NCBI GenBank assembly: GCA_963693315.1
Contig: OY856186.1
Location: 74,439,475-74,503,474 of the forward strand
Length of the DNA: 64,000 nucleotides
Source of the DNA: Diogma glabrata
Lineage: Eukaryota > Arthropoda > Insecta > Diptera > Cylindrotomidae
Direction: 5' to 3'
Positions 45,380 to 57,689 of the stretch are shown one piece after another; position 1 is the stretch's first letter, and each line of letters opens with the position of its first letter. The position numbers were made by a program, and so were the translations under genes. Below the pieces are notes generated by a model that saw only the letters and a list, made by a program, of their open reading frames with translations, had not been told where the DNA came from and did no database searches.

Positions 45380-47940
45380 CCGAATTTAATCTAATCAAAT
45401 AATTAAAGTGAGAGCACCATTGCAAAATTTTTGTTGATTTTAGTATTAAGTTTTCATGATTTCTTGAACATGTGCAGTACCGTATAGAGAGAAATTATAC
45501 AAATCTTTGTTTCCAACAACTGAACAAAGCAATAGACAAGCTATTCACTCTCTAGAAAAATCAACGAATTTCTTCCCTATACCTCGCATGATTGATCATA
45601 ACAACTGAATATTGTTTCTATATATAAAGCAAAAGTCTTTCTCGCTCTTTCAGTTTTTTCCCCAACAGAAACATTTATTAATAACGGAAAATAAAATTAA
45701 TTAAATTAAGCAAAACGCATGTAATTTAACAAAATTTAATTATTTCCTCTATACAACTCCAATTTATCGTAATAAATAATTATTTTATTTTAAAGTGTAT
45801 ACATAATATGTAATAAAAAAAATAAATATATAATATTAACAAAAAAAAATTTGTGTTATTTTGTTTTTGTTTTTCATTTAAAAGAATAAATAAACGAGAA
45901 AGCAAACATAAAAATCACTAAAATTAAATAAAAGGATAACGACAGACCAACAAAAATACAATATTTTGTGGTGAATATAACGCATATTGTTTGTGTTTTT
46001 GACCATCATCTTCATCATCAATATACACTCATCATCATTAGTATTATAAAAGATGGGCTGGCAAGGTTTTTTTATATTGTATTTTATCTTATTTTATTTT
46101 AATTCTTACAATTTTTATTTCTTATATATTATGATTTTTTCTTTTTGTTCTTGATTTTTATTATACTTTTATTTTGGCGAATACTTGGGCAAGCTGCCAA
46201 GTTACGCAGAATTACACTCTTTTAGAACTTGTATATAATGAACGTGTTTTTCGTTTTATTGTGTCTTAAGAAAATTGATATTTTTATATTTCGTATAGTT
46301 TCAGTTATTGTAATATCTTTTATTTGTTATTTCTCTTTTCTTTTTTATTTTGATGAGTGATTTGAATTTTAATTTATTTGTTTATAATTTAATTTTTTTT
46401 TTCTTATGTGAAGTCTTAAGTGCAATTTTTATGTTTTATTAATTTTATAACTTTATTTCTTGTTAAACTATGTTAATACGTAAAATTATTGAAATTTAAA
46501 TTTACAGTAATGTAACTAAAGCTCTTTGTTTTTAATGTACAGATGCCCTCCTATGCTTGATTCAAAGATAATCAATTATAAAAAACCAAATGCCTCAAAT
46601 CAGAATTTTGGTTAAATTATTAATTTCGTTCATTTATTTTATTTCTTAAAAAAAACATTGGTGAACAAGAAATAACAAAAATTAAAATATATAAAAAACG
46701 CCATTCGGAGAACCCCTGGTGCGGTTTAAAAATTATATGAATATACATATTATATTCATCTGATCTTCTTCTTTGTTTTACTTATATGCGTTTAGGCAAT
46801 GTTTTTTTTTTGAAACCAAGTAAATGATGAAAATATAATATTCTAATCTAACTACAAAAACAATTATATGAATAGTTTTGTTTGAAGTGTTGTGTTTTGT
46901 TCGCTTTTTAAAGATTTCGTTGTTCTTTGTCGTATTAATTTATATTCACACAGTTTTCAATAAGAAACGTATAAAGTGTTTGATTAAGAATACGGGTTTT
47001 ATTGAGCATCAGTTTTTGTTTATTTTTTTTTGAAGAAGAAAGAAAAATAATTTAAATTAAGAATAACTGAGAAGCTGTCAAAAACTTCGACCCTTTTCAT
47101 ATATCGTTGGATGGTTTGATTTAATGTGTATTTTTTATTCATTTAAAAAAAAAAATTGTTTGAATATAGTTTTAAGCACAATTACCTACAATGTTGAAAA
47201 TATCGTTTTTCGATCTTGAATTGGTGACCCCAACAAATAGCTACCGAATATACATGTTTTCATCATATTCTCTTATTTATAATCTTCTAAACTTTATTTT
47301 CTTTATAAAATGACTGGCAAAATTATTATAATAACAAATATTTTACAACTTCGATCAACCTACGTGTTTTTTTACAAAAGCAAGAAGAAAAATTGAAAGG
47401 GTTATTAGACAAACAATAAACTCTTTTATAATCAGAAAAAAACGTCCAAAAATTATTTTTAAAATTCCACGAGAAATATGTTTGTTTGATTTTTTCTTAC
47501 GTATCTGTTCCTCCACATATATTTATTTCTGGTTCTATCTGTCTGTTCATCCATTCGTTTAGTTGAGCTTAAGATGAAGAAAATAATACATTTTTTTTGT
47601 CCGTATACATATTTTATTTTACTCAAAAATGATGATGGCAAATACATAATAATGTTATGCTTAGGAATTTAGTTTTTTTTTTGTTGTATAACAATATTTT
47701 GAGACGAATGGAATAGACTAGAATGGTTTTTTTTAATGTAATGTGATTGGCAATTTAAAAAATAAAAATTATTTATTATTTTTAGGAACTGTGTTCGTTG
47801 GATTACGTCTGAAAGCATTTAATGTTCTAAAATAATAAATTTAGAAAATTTTACGTCGGAATATAACAACGTTTTTATCATCTTTGATTTACTCGCAAAT
47901 TTACCACAAATTACCGTAAATTTAATAAACATTATCTTAC
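45380..47940. other. AT-rich stretch with a promoter-like site
   Basis: It holds the TATA/initiator pair at 45.62 kb and a tRNA-Trp primer-site-like string at 47222. The rest is A/T-run-rich with no supportable exon. Confidence 0.4.
45621..45655 (+). promoter_or_regulatory. Candidate RNA polymerase II core promoter (TATA plus initiator)
   Basis: TATATAAA at 45621-45628 is followed by an arthropod-type initiator TCAGTT at 45650-45655. The first T of the TATA box is 31 bp upstream of the initiator A at 45652, the canonical spacing. No downstream promoter element is apparent and no coding exon is seen after it. It could start a transposon or non-coding transcript, or be chance in AT-rich DNA. 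Confidence 0.4.
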
Positions 47941-47952
47941 ATCTGTTTAAGT

Positions 47953-48468
47953 TTGTTAACTAAAAATATTCCAAATACCACCAAAACGCAGCTATTGATT
48001 GTTTCCAGATCAAAGACCGAGTTTCCAAACGATATTTCAATTAATATGTATGACAAACAAATAGACAAATGTGAAAGCATTCGTTTATTGGGAGTCACAA
48101 TTTTCAATGACTTACTCTGGAACGATCATGTAATGGCGATAACAAAAACTTGGAATCCTCTATAGGCGTACAAAATATTTCACTCCGTATCAATTTCTCC
48201 ACATTTGTTAGTCCTATACTCGTCTCTGTATGGAGTTTTGTTGTCAAGTTCGGGGCGCTTTATCTGTTTCCAACCTGGTTCTTCTGCACTCTGTTCAAAA
48301 GCCTGGCTTTTGAACAAAGTGCAGCAACGCATTGTTAGTGATCAAAATTTAGTAATAAGGCTTGATGCCCTACAACATCGTCACAATGTTGCTGATCTTA
48401 TTGTTTTTTATAAATATCGTGACCAGCAGTGGTTGGATGAAATCCGAGGCATAATGCCTGAACATTAG
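47953..48468 (+). pseudogene. CR1/Jockey-group LINE, RT C-terminal relic
   Basis: NTTKTQLLIVSRSKTEFPND (47974-48033) and RLLGVTIFNDLLWNDHV (about 48082-48132) match the region after the RT palm, where the families have 'N-x-x-KT-x-LLI' and 'YLGVxIDxxLxWxxHI'. After two frame changes, LNKVQQRIVSDQNLVIRLDA (48314-48373) and LQHRHNVADLIVFYKYRDQQ (48374-48430) match the C-terminal 'LxxVQRRAxRLIxxxxxxxxLxSLxHRRxVAxLxLFYRY' block. The endonuclease and RT core are missing, a typical 5'-truncated LINE. A shorter homologous relic lies at 58545. It is unrelated in detail to the intact element at 16-20.9 kb. Confidence 0.7.
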
Positions 48469-48479
48469 CTAACTCGCTG

Positions 48480-49200
48480 TTATATTGACAATTGCTAAAA
48501 TGCTATAGTTTCATTTACTTTTTACACTGTTCACATTGGGACTTAAAACAGAAAGTGGGACCAATTTCTAATCTACCTTTGTTTGGATCGATTAAGTAAC
48601 TGAAAAAGCATGAAATTTTAATTTTTTTTAAATTTCGGCTCGATGGACCTTGCATCAGATCCGGCTGTAAGGACCAAAAGAAAACACATATATAATTTTT
48701 TGTTTTTTTTAGTTTATTTATCAAGATATTTTGTTTTTAGTCGTTTTTAGCACTCCAGATTAATCATCAATTGTATGTGTTGGTCTTAAAAGGTTTCTAT
48801 ATAATATAAGTCATTGTAACATATATTAAAATTCCTATGATATTGTAGATGCAGTGGAGGTGTCAACGATATCACAATTTTATGGATTTCATTTGAGCTC
48901 TTGAACGATATAATAAAAAATTGTAGTATTCTTTTTGGTGCGAAAAGAGTCCATTTAAGTAAATCCCAAATTGTGAATCTATTTTTATAAGACGCATTAT
49001 TGTTTTAAATATATTTTGATATGATTGGAGTCAGAGATAAGTGGAAACATATTTAAAGCTTTAAAATCTAATGACTAAAATTGTAAACCATGATATTAAG
49101 AATCAATTGATTCACGAAATAATAGCAGAATATTTGGATATTTTGCTGCTCTACTGCTTTCTATTACCAAATAATTTGAACAATGTTTCTCATTGAGGGA
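48480..49200. other. AT-rich stretch, no gene seen
   Basis: No feature that I can support. The 69-codon minus-strand frame at 48515-48724 has no recognisable motif. Confidence 0.4.
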
Positions 49201-49345
49201 GGACAATTTCAGTTAAATTTCAAGCGTGGACTGGAAGAACAGATATTAAATGCCACTTGTGAAATTTTAATGGACCGGAAGATGTTAAGTATTTTTCGGG
49301 CATATGCTCTAGATATAAAACACTAAAGCTTAAGTTTTTATGGTA
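49190..49345 (+). pseudogene. LINE C-terminal zinc-motif relic
   Basis: KCHL, a stop where the second Cys would be, then NFNGPEDVKYFSGICSRYKT (about 49260-49320). This matches the C-terminal 'CxLC...EDxxHFxxxCPxY' motif found after the RT in several LINE groups, with the His replaced by Tyr. It is short, and the family is uncertain. Confidence 0.4.
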
Positions 49346-49529
49346 GAAAAATGCTTGCTGAAACAGATAAATGTCATCATAAACGAATTAAACGAACATT
49401 TTACGAATAAAACCATGTGAAAATAATTATTCGGGAAGTATAAACAAAGAAAAAATGCTTTAATTTCTCTGAAAATTCTAGCAAGTGCAATAATTTTTTC
49501 ATAAATTCTTAAATTTTTTCATAAATTAT

Positions 49530-50780
49530 ACCTGTTTATTTTGTGCAACCATTTTCGGATTTGATTTTCGTTGATTTTGGTGTAACAATTTTCGGTAGTT
49601 ACAATAAATTCTCAAAAATCACCTGTTTATTTTGGTGCAAACGATTTTCGTATAAAAAGATTAGAAAAATTAATTCAAATTAGTTTAAATCCAAGAAAAA
49701 TTAGAAAAACCTTATTTGTTTGTTGTTGTTATCCTATTCGATAAATTTTAAAATACAATCTCGTGAATAAACTTAAAACCTCAGAATAACAAAATTTATT
49801 AGTTAGTTGTTTATAGAAAATAGAAAATTTATAGAAAAATTGAATTTTTGTAAAATTTATTTAATGCAATTTAAATTAGAAGAATTTAACGTTCTTAGTC
49901 AACTTTATAGTTGAAATTCTATGTTCAAATTCTGTGTTCAATTGATATTCATTTTATAGACATCGTAAAATTAGATTAAAATAAATTAAGGAAGAAACTC
50001 AATAGTTTTGTTATAAAATTATCATCGATAAATAAACAAGGAAACCAAGTTATTCGAGTTAAATGTTTTTTTTGTTTGTGGCGGTTCTATATATAGTTAT
50101 TTCGAGAGTTAATATTAATCCATTGTGCTCTAAGAGTCATAATATTACTTGTCATAGTAATCTAAATAACTGACAAACATGAGTTCAAACAAATTACTCC
50201 TCAACTAGTGTAACGCAAAGCAATTGTGAAAACCATAGCAGAACTGGTAATTCTGACACAAACAATAGTAATTTATAATTGAAAGCAATAACGACATAAT
50301 CTGTGTGTGACAAAACTATCTTTTCTGATTATACAATTTTCGTCAATCACCCATTGGTGCAACAATTTGTTTATGATATTATTCAACAATCGTCTTTATA
50401 TTTGGCGCAACAACTACACTGATTTAAATACATTTTACGATTATTTTTAGCGCAACAGATTATTTGATTGATTACATTTTACAATTGTTGTTCAATAATC
50501 GCCTATTCATATGGCGCAACAATTTACTTGATTATTTACATTTTAATATTATAGTTCAGCAATTGCCTGTTCATGTGGCGCAACAGATGCAGCTGTTGTT
50601 GGTTTGCTCTGTTTCAAATACTGGCTAATTTGTACTGGATTTGGGGAAGTTCATTCTCGTATCTACTTCGCTGTCACTTGTCGGAATATAACTTAACAAG
50701 GCACGCAGTCCTCCGATTGCTTACTGTTGGTATTCTTACCAATCAGATCTGTCACCATTATAAACTCATTGATTTTGTTA
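49530..50780 (+). repeat. Composite interspersed repeat, copy 5 (largest tandem module set)
   Basis: Modules marked by a GGCGCAACA-type core occur near 49545, 49634, 50353, 50404, 50450, 50512 and 50577; the last five have spacings of about 46-65 bp. The usual context is TTCAACAATCGCCT...TTTGGCGCAACAA. They are followed directly by the 3' module (AATTTGTACTGGATTTGGGG 50627; AAGGCACGCAGTCCTCCGAT 50699; GTTGGTATTCTTACCAATCA). 49660-50340 between the outer modules is AT-rich with no feature. Confidence 0.7.
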
Positions 50781-50789
50781 ACTAAAATA

Positions 50790-51180
50790 TATATACTCAA
50801 TATGCTCAATTTTTGGTAATTACAATATATTCTCAACAATCACCTGTTTAATTTTGAAGCAGCAATTCGTTTTTGTATATAATTTATTTGATAATAATAT
50901 ATTATGGTGCAACAATTCATTCGTATATATAATTATCTGGACAATCATCTGTTATGGTGCATTATAAATTATTATTGATTTTCTTTAAGTTCTATGGAGA
51001 GTTTGGGCACCTGAATCATGGGGTGAGTTAATTTTTTTAAATTTATAATTCTATGATCGTAGATGACGGAAGAGTGGAGATGGCCTTTTGTTCTTTCCGT
51101 CTTTCGGAATCGTCAGAGTCTACGTACTTAAAAATTGTCACTTGCATTCAGCATTTGTAAAGGACCAAGGGTATAGTTAA
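50790..51180 (+). repeat. Composite interspersed repeat, copy 6
   Basis: Three degraded modules (CAACAATCACCTGTTTAATT 50834; ATTATGGTGCAACAATTC 50901; ACAATCATCTGTTATGGTGC 50942) lead into ATCATGGGGTGAGTTAATTT (about 51015) and ATCGTCAGAGTCTACGTACT (about 51108). It is head-to-tail with copy 5. Confidence 0.65.
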
Positions 51181-51189
51181 TCGAATACA

Positions 51190-54100
51190 CATATAGCTAG
51201 GGGATACAAACTAAAATCGCTACATACCCTCTTGACTTCAGGATTACTTGTGGTAAGGTATTCTCGATCGATAATAGTTACAAGAGGCTCAAACACTAAA
51301 TGTGCGCAGAAGAACAAATATCCACACTGGGTAAAAATTCTGTTTCTACAACCTCTTTTGTGCAACCGAATGTGCTTTTTGTCAATATTACACATGGGAT
51401 GTCAATACAATGGAGAACGTTCAGTTGCACAAAATAATTCTATAGATCGTATTTTAGTGTTTAAATATTTTTAGGTAACCATCTGCGTTAAAGACACTAA
51501 TTGATGACTGGGGTACGTAATGTCAAAAGAGCTCTTACGCTTTTCAAAAACAGGAACTGTGAGGTTTTTGTTTGCTATGGTAATGGTCATGACGTAAAGG
51601 ATTGAGTAGTAAATTATACTGCAATGGCGCAGGTTAGCCCTTAAAAATCATTTAGAGAGTCTTTAAAGGGTGGTCTATCTGAAACATGATGGCCTAAGGA
51701 CAAGTCATATAGTGAAAATTGTGTCGTTTTAAAAACTAATTCCACTCCAATTAAAGAGCATAACCATCCTAAAATTAAGCATAGAGGGAATCTGAAAAGG
51801 AATTCCAAGATAATAGGAATATAAAAAAGGTACTAAAGCAGTAGTATACTAGAATATTAGTAGTGCATATATTGCAGGTAATGAAAAAAGGAAGCAGGAT
51901 TCATATTTTGTAAAATCAGAGACAAAAAATGTATTGCAACAATGGGGAATTAAATTTTAATAAAATGATAGAGTTTCACAGATCAGAGTCAGGCAAGTTT
52001 TTGCTTCTTCGAAGTAGCGAGTTTTAATATAACTGTATATGTGGGCTTTAATAATTGAGGAAGACAGTGTGTCACATGATAAAGGAATAAACCACTAGTT
52101 GGCTTATTGACAATCAAATTTTAGTTTTGTTCCTGTTGTTTTTTTAAAATTTGCATTTAACTCTTTTGTTATTTTTATTTCCTCCATCCTTCCATTTTGC
52201 AATATGAAAAGATTTTTTTTTAGTTATCTAATATTTAAAAAACACATAAAAAAGAATTAAAAAAATATTGGGTCATCAAAACCTCAAAACGCATGTTGTT
52301 GTGAGACCTCGGTATTAAAAAATTTTACCTCTTGTGACACATATTCTAATCCCTATTACAACACAACACATTTGACTAATAAAACTATAGGAACATTTTC
52401 AGGATAGTGAAAGAGGTGTGTAAAGGACACTAAAGATTAAGAAAGCATTTAAAAAACAAAAGAGTGGAGGAGACAGATATTCAATTGATATATTCAGCTT
52501 ATCCATTTGGTTGTCATAACTAATATCCTATTTTTTTTAATAGTTTTTGTCTTTGGTATGTATGTGTTTTGTAAATATTTTTCTATATTTAGCAACTTAA
52601 CTTTTTATACAAGATTATTTATTTATTTTTATTTAAGCCCACGCTGTGATTCTGGCACCAAGCAGAATTACATTTTGTTATTGATCGATTTGCTGAATTG
52701 ATTGTCTTGTAAAAGATTGAACCAATCATTTTTGATTCATAACAATTTTATTTCTTTAAACCATTTGAAAGCTTTGCAATAAGCTTTAACAATTATTATA
52801 TTTTTCTTTGTTACAAAACATAGATAATAAAAGCTTCTGCAAAAACGATAAAATCATACACAACAAAGGGTCAACATTTTTATAACTAAAGTTACATATG
52901 GAAATATTAAAAATTATAATTTCTTGTTATAATTTATGTTTAAACAAAAATAAAAGTAATAAAAATGTTCTCATAAACATCCTTGTAGTTTGTATTATAA
53001 AAATATGATTTTACAATCATAAATTTTCCATGTTAAATTTTTTATATTTATTATTTTATTTAAATTTTAGATCTTAGCAAATTACCTAACATTTAACCTC
53101 ATAGATGGTAATTCACAAAAAAACAATAGTTATAAAATCTCATATTCTTTTTGTGTAAATAATCTAAATCTAAATTGAAAAAAATTATTTTATACACAAA
53201 TCATTTATCAATATTTTTAGAAAAAACAATCGATTTGTTATAAGAACATATTTTATATAAATTAATAAACTCATATATCTTGAAATATTAATTCTTACCC
53301 AAACCTCTTAATCGAATAACATTAATTAAACACAAAACAAATTATACACTATTATGCGGAAATTAATTAAAATCATATTTTTTATTTAAATTATGGAAAT
53401 AAATTTTATGATAAATAATTTTTACACATGTAAAAACTATTAAAACAACTTGATCATAATATAAATAATAAGAATAATAATAATTAATTAATTCAATAAC
53501 ACGTTCTGAAATTATAAAACAAATGATTTAGATAGGATTCAATTTTTAACGTCTCAAGACAAAACGGAAAAAAGTATATCATCATGATTACAGTAATATA
53601 ATTGCAACTAACTTTAAATGTAAGAAAAATGAAAGTTTTAGATTTTGAAAATAAGAAAATAGAATTGCTACACAAGAAAGTAAGAAATACGAGTTGTGGG
53701 TGATATTTAAATAGCGATAGTAAGGAATTACAATGATTTCTTATGATAGATAATCAAACGCCCACAAAAGGTATAATCAACTGAAAATGAATGGTTTTAA
53801 AAATAGAAAACGGTTTTGTTTTAAATATTGTTGAATAAATGTGAATAAAATATTATGTTTTGAGTTATGATTTTTTTATAAACATAAGTCAAAACGCTAG
53901 ACGTTTTTGATATGAGAAAGATTGTGTAGAAAAAGCAATGAAATTACAAATCATTTTACTTTTAAATTGATTGTGTGCCTCAATGCACGATATAGATAGA
54001 GATTAGAGAAAAGTTGAATATTTAAACCACTTAGTTTTTTTCCAATCACTCAATATTCAATAGATCTTATTGATATTGGCACATTGATTTAGATCACTAA

Positions 54101-54470
54101 AGAACAAGTAAGCTAGTTCTAAAATGTTATAAAATACCCAGTTATTATTATTATGCGTTACCATAGTCAAATACATTTTTTGTTAAAGTTCAAGAAGGAT
54201 CACAAAACTATCAACAACATCAGAAAATATTAAACAAATGTTTGTGAATCGAAATCTTTTTTTAATAATTATATTAAAAATTTGCTAAAATCATGGTTTT
54301 GGTTATTTTATTTGTGTTTTATGCAGAATTTACAATTTTATTATAGTCGAACACACATTTCACTCCTCAAAAAAGTATTAATAAATTAAAATGTTTATAT
54401 TTTCAATATCGTTCTACCTCGAAGAGCAAAACTTTTAGCTTTTTGATTTCACACTTTCGGAGTTTTTATT
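51190..54470. other. Mixed then AT-rich stretch, unassigned
   Basis: 51180-52060 is less AT-rich and may hold old coding debris, but no motif is recognisable. 52120-54470 is very AT-rich with long runs and no supportable gene. Confidence 0.4.
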
Positions 54471-54475
54471 TTATT

Positions 54476-56022
54476 ACTTCGGTCTGAAAGACCTAAGTAT
54501 TACATTCATGAGCTCAAAGTGAAATTCTTACCCCCACATTTTTTGACATTTCTCGACGTTTTAGGACCTACTGATTCTAAAAAAGCAAAAAAAAAATGTA
54601 TGTCTGTTTGCCGGCCGTCCGCCGTCATTACCTACGCTGCAGTGAAAACTGCTGGTGGGTTTCAAAATTTTTTTTTCTAAAAATAGGTATTTACAAGAAA
54701 CAGGTCCGAAAGGACGCTGTGTTCGATAGCTGTAACGCAAGTGTGTCAAAAAAATCATTATGTGTGTCAAAAATAGCAAATTTTCATATTTTTTGCTTAA
54801 AAAACGTTCATTTTAAGTGATTAGGAGTAGGAACATTAAATTTGGAGAAACCTTGATGGTCGGGATTGGTATGTGAGATCAAAAACTAGATTATTGCATT
54901 ATAAGTTTGTCAAAAAATGTTGTCAAGTGTGTCAAATGAAAGATTTTATTTATTTTTTTACCTAATTTTTTGGAAAAAAAATAAAATTAATTGTTTGTTT
55001 GAAATGAAATTTTATTATTATTATTGAGATTTATGGCATTATTAAGTTTGTCAAAAAAATGTTGTCAAGTGTGTCAAAAGATTTTTATTTAGTTTTTTAC
55101 CCAATTTTTTGAAAAAAAAATAGAATTGTTTCTTTGAAATGAAATTTTATTATTTTTATTAAGAATTATGGCATTATAAGTTTGTCAAAAAATGTTGTCA
55201 AGTGTGTCAAAAGAAAGGTTTTTATTTAGTTTTTTACCCAATTTTTTTAGAAAAAATAAAATTAATAGTTTGTATGACATGATATTTTATTATTATTTTA
55301 GGAGAATTATGACATTATAAGTTTGTCAAAAAATAATGTCAAGCGTGTCAAAAAATGATTTCATTTATTTTTTTAGCCAATTTTTTGTAAAAAAAAAATG
55401 TAGCTGTTTTTATGACGTATATGTAATTTAAAATGAAATTGGACATGCAAATTTTTGAATTTGTTATAGTTTTTGAAATATTTTTGGAATTTTGAAAAGT
55501 TTGTATTTTTGATTTTGTAATGATTTTTGCAATATTTTTAGAATTTCGGCAAAAGTTTTAATATTTGATTTTGTAAGAGTTTTTAGAATATTTTTAGAAT
55601 TTTGAAAAATTTTTAATTTTTGATATAATTATAATTTTTGGAATTTTGCAAAATAATTTTTGCAATATTTTTAGAATTTTGGAAAAAGTTTGAATTTTTA
55701 AGAATTTTTGAAATATTATTGGAATTTAGAAAAAATTTAAATATTTGATTTTATTCTAATTTTTGGAATATTTTTGGAATTTTGAAAAAGTTTGATTTTA
55801 TTTAATTTAGCAATATTTTTGGAATTTTGATTATAATTTTCCGGCAACGTATTGATGTTTCGTGTTAGTTTTGTAAAAATTTTTTAAACAGAGATAAAAA
55901 ATACTTGTTATATTTAACAAAGAGTTATGTTTTATATACATCGCTGCCCAAAACTAAAAACCATGTTCTCATAAAAGTTTTTTGCCGAAAACTATATCAA
56001 AATCCTTAACCCAGACCGAAGT
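54476..56022 (+). mobile_element. Tandem-repeat-bearing non-autonomous element, copy B
   Basis: It starts ACTTCGGTCTGAAAGACCTA and ends CCCAGACCGAAGTCTTGATA, giving a perfect 11-bp terminal inverted repeat. The internal order is the same as copy A (40428-42349). Here there are four units of about 138 bp (starts about 54899, 55040, 55174, 55315) against three in copy A. The short-period AATTTTTG/ATTTTTAGAATTTTG block is about 420 bp against about 1 kb. No coding frame. Confidence 0.75.
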
Positions 56023-56150
56023 CTTGATATCTCAGAGCTGTGATATTTCAGCCCCTCCATATTTTTTCATTTCATTTGCAAAAAATGAAAATTAATATAT
56101 TTTCGACATCATATTTATATATTTTTATAACAATACCTACAAAATTGAAC

Positions 56151-56490
56151 AATAGTATATTTTCCTACAAGAGATGAAAACATTGTTTTTTTCGTGAGTA
56201 AACATTTGTTCACGAGACGCGCTAGCGTCGAGTGAGACATGTTTACGAACGAAAAACGTTTTTATCTCGCGTAGGAATTTTTTCTATGATTGTAATACAT
56301 AATCGATATTTACTATAAATTATAAAGTTAGAAATCGACAACAAAACATTCAAAATTCATTTTCTATTTTTTCATGGCTACGTTGTTTAAAATACTTTGC
56401 AAAATTATATGAAAAACCATAGCAACTTTAATTTGTTATTCTATTTCACTAGTGAGTTTACTTTTCGCATAGAAAAAATTATTATTTTGA
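56151..56490. mobile_element. Foldback/MITE-like element, copy 1
   Basis: A long imperfect hairpin (arm 56164-56204 with 56240-56275: CCTACAAGAGATGAAAACAT versus the complement of ATCTCGCGTAGG) has a loop that itself contains GACGC-GCTA-GCGTC. It is directly followed by a 205-bp block flanked by perfect 13-bp inverted repeats AATTTTTTCTATG (56276-56288) and CATAGAAAAAATT (56468-56480). Copy 2 at 61949-62270 has the same two-part layout. Confidence 0.75.
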
Positions 56491-56499
56491 ATTAGAAGT

Positions 56500-57225
56500 A
56501 AGAACGGCATTTTTTTTTGTTTCACTCTTCTTTTTAGGAGTGTTATAATTTTTTTAAGTTCCTCGCTCTGAAATAGTAAGGGAATAAGGGAGTGATACAA
56601 AAAGCATTTCAAACTCGGGTTTTATGTGAATTTAATTGTGTGTATGTGTTGGTGTGCAAGGTTGTTATACGTGTTACGAATCTGTTGTTCAAGTAAAAAT
56701 TCATCGGTGCGGACAACTTTCTTCTGCATTTATCGTCTTTTTATTCTTATCTTTCTCAACCTTGTTTGCCATAATATTGTTTACATCGATTGCTGTCTCA
56801 TTTTGATATGTTGTTGATTCATAATCGTTTTGTTATATGTTAAAAATCAGTCGATTGGAATTCAATCAATAGGCAGTTCGCGAATAATCGAAAGACACAA
56901 AGTTAAAAGAACTAAACTAATTGTATAGAGTGTTCTAGAATTTTTAATATAAAGAAAGCTGATTAAATCTTTATTGAAATCAAATAAAAATTCGTTTGTG
57001 AGGAATATACTGTTATATCTATTTGATATTATTAATTTATAGTTGTAGCATTAAGATACAAAACAACTTTTCACTTATGTAATATTATTATCGTATAACA
57101 AAATCGTGTTTGGTTAAATTACCTATTTAAACCATAAAACATAAAAATATATAGAGTTCTGGAATAAAAAAATAAAAAAGATCGGTAAAGTGTGTTTTTG
57201 GTTTGTTTTTCCTATATTTTTTAAC
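56500..57225. other. AT-rich stretch, no gene seen
   Basis: The 63-codon frame at 56626 is Cys/Leu/Ile-rich and unrecognised. Nothing else can be supported. Confidence 0.4.
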
Positions 57226-57229
57226 ACAG

Positions 57230-57680
57230 AAGACCAGACCAGACCAGGGACGCAACAGTTTTTGGTATAGAATTTAGACCAGAGGAGCAACATATTTTTT
57301 GGTATTTGTGATAATTAAATCCAGTCGTTAGTTAGCAAGATCGGGTAAATCAACGAGGGCATGAGGAGTTGGATCCAATACAATCATGGGATGTGAAATA
57401 TTTTATTTAATTTTTTAATTGTAATAATCGTAGTCATATTATTGTGTGTGGTGATTTCGGTCGTTTGGGTTGTCATAGTCTCTATTCTTTGTTTTTGTTG
57501 CATTCATATCTGATTATTTGTACTGAACTGGGAGAAATTACTGCTCGGATACATATGGCTGAAGCTCGTTGGAACAAAACCCCGCTAGGCGCGCAGTGTG
57601 CGGATTGCTTCCTGTTTTTGAAATCACTAGCAAATTGTATTGTGAACCCTAGCAGTGTTCATTACATGCGGGTTCTTAAA
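57230..57680 (+). repeat. Composite interspersed repeat, copy 7
   Basis: A degraded module part (GGGACGCAACAGTTTTTGGT 57247; GAGGAGCAACATATTTTTTG 57282) precedes ATGAGGAGTTGGATCCAATA (57361), CATGGGATGTGAAATATTTT, AATAATCGTAGTCATATTAT, ATTTGTACTGAACTGGGAGA (57516), GGCGCGCAGTGTGCGGATTG and GTGTTCATTACATG (57656). An 81-codon open frame across it is a by-product. Confidence 0.7.
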
Positions 57681-57689
57681 AATATATAA

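Noticed and set aside
57444..57689. 81-codon gene
   Set aside because: It lies wholly within a copy of the composite repeat and is not open in the other copies.
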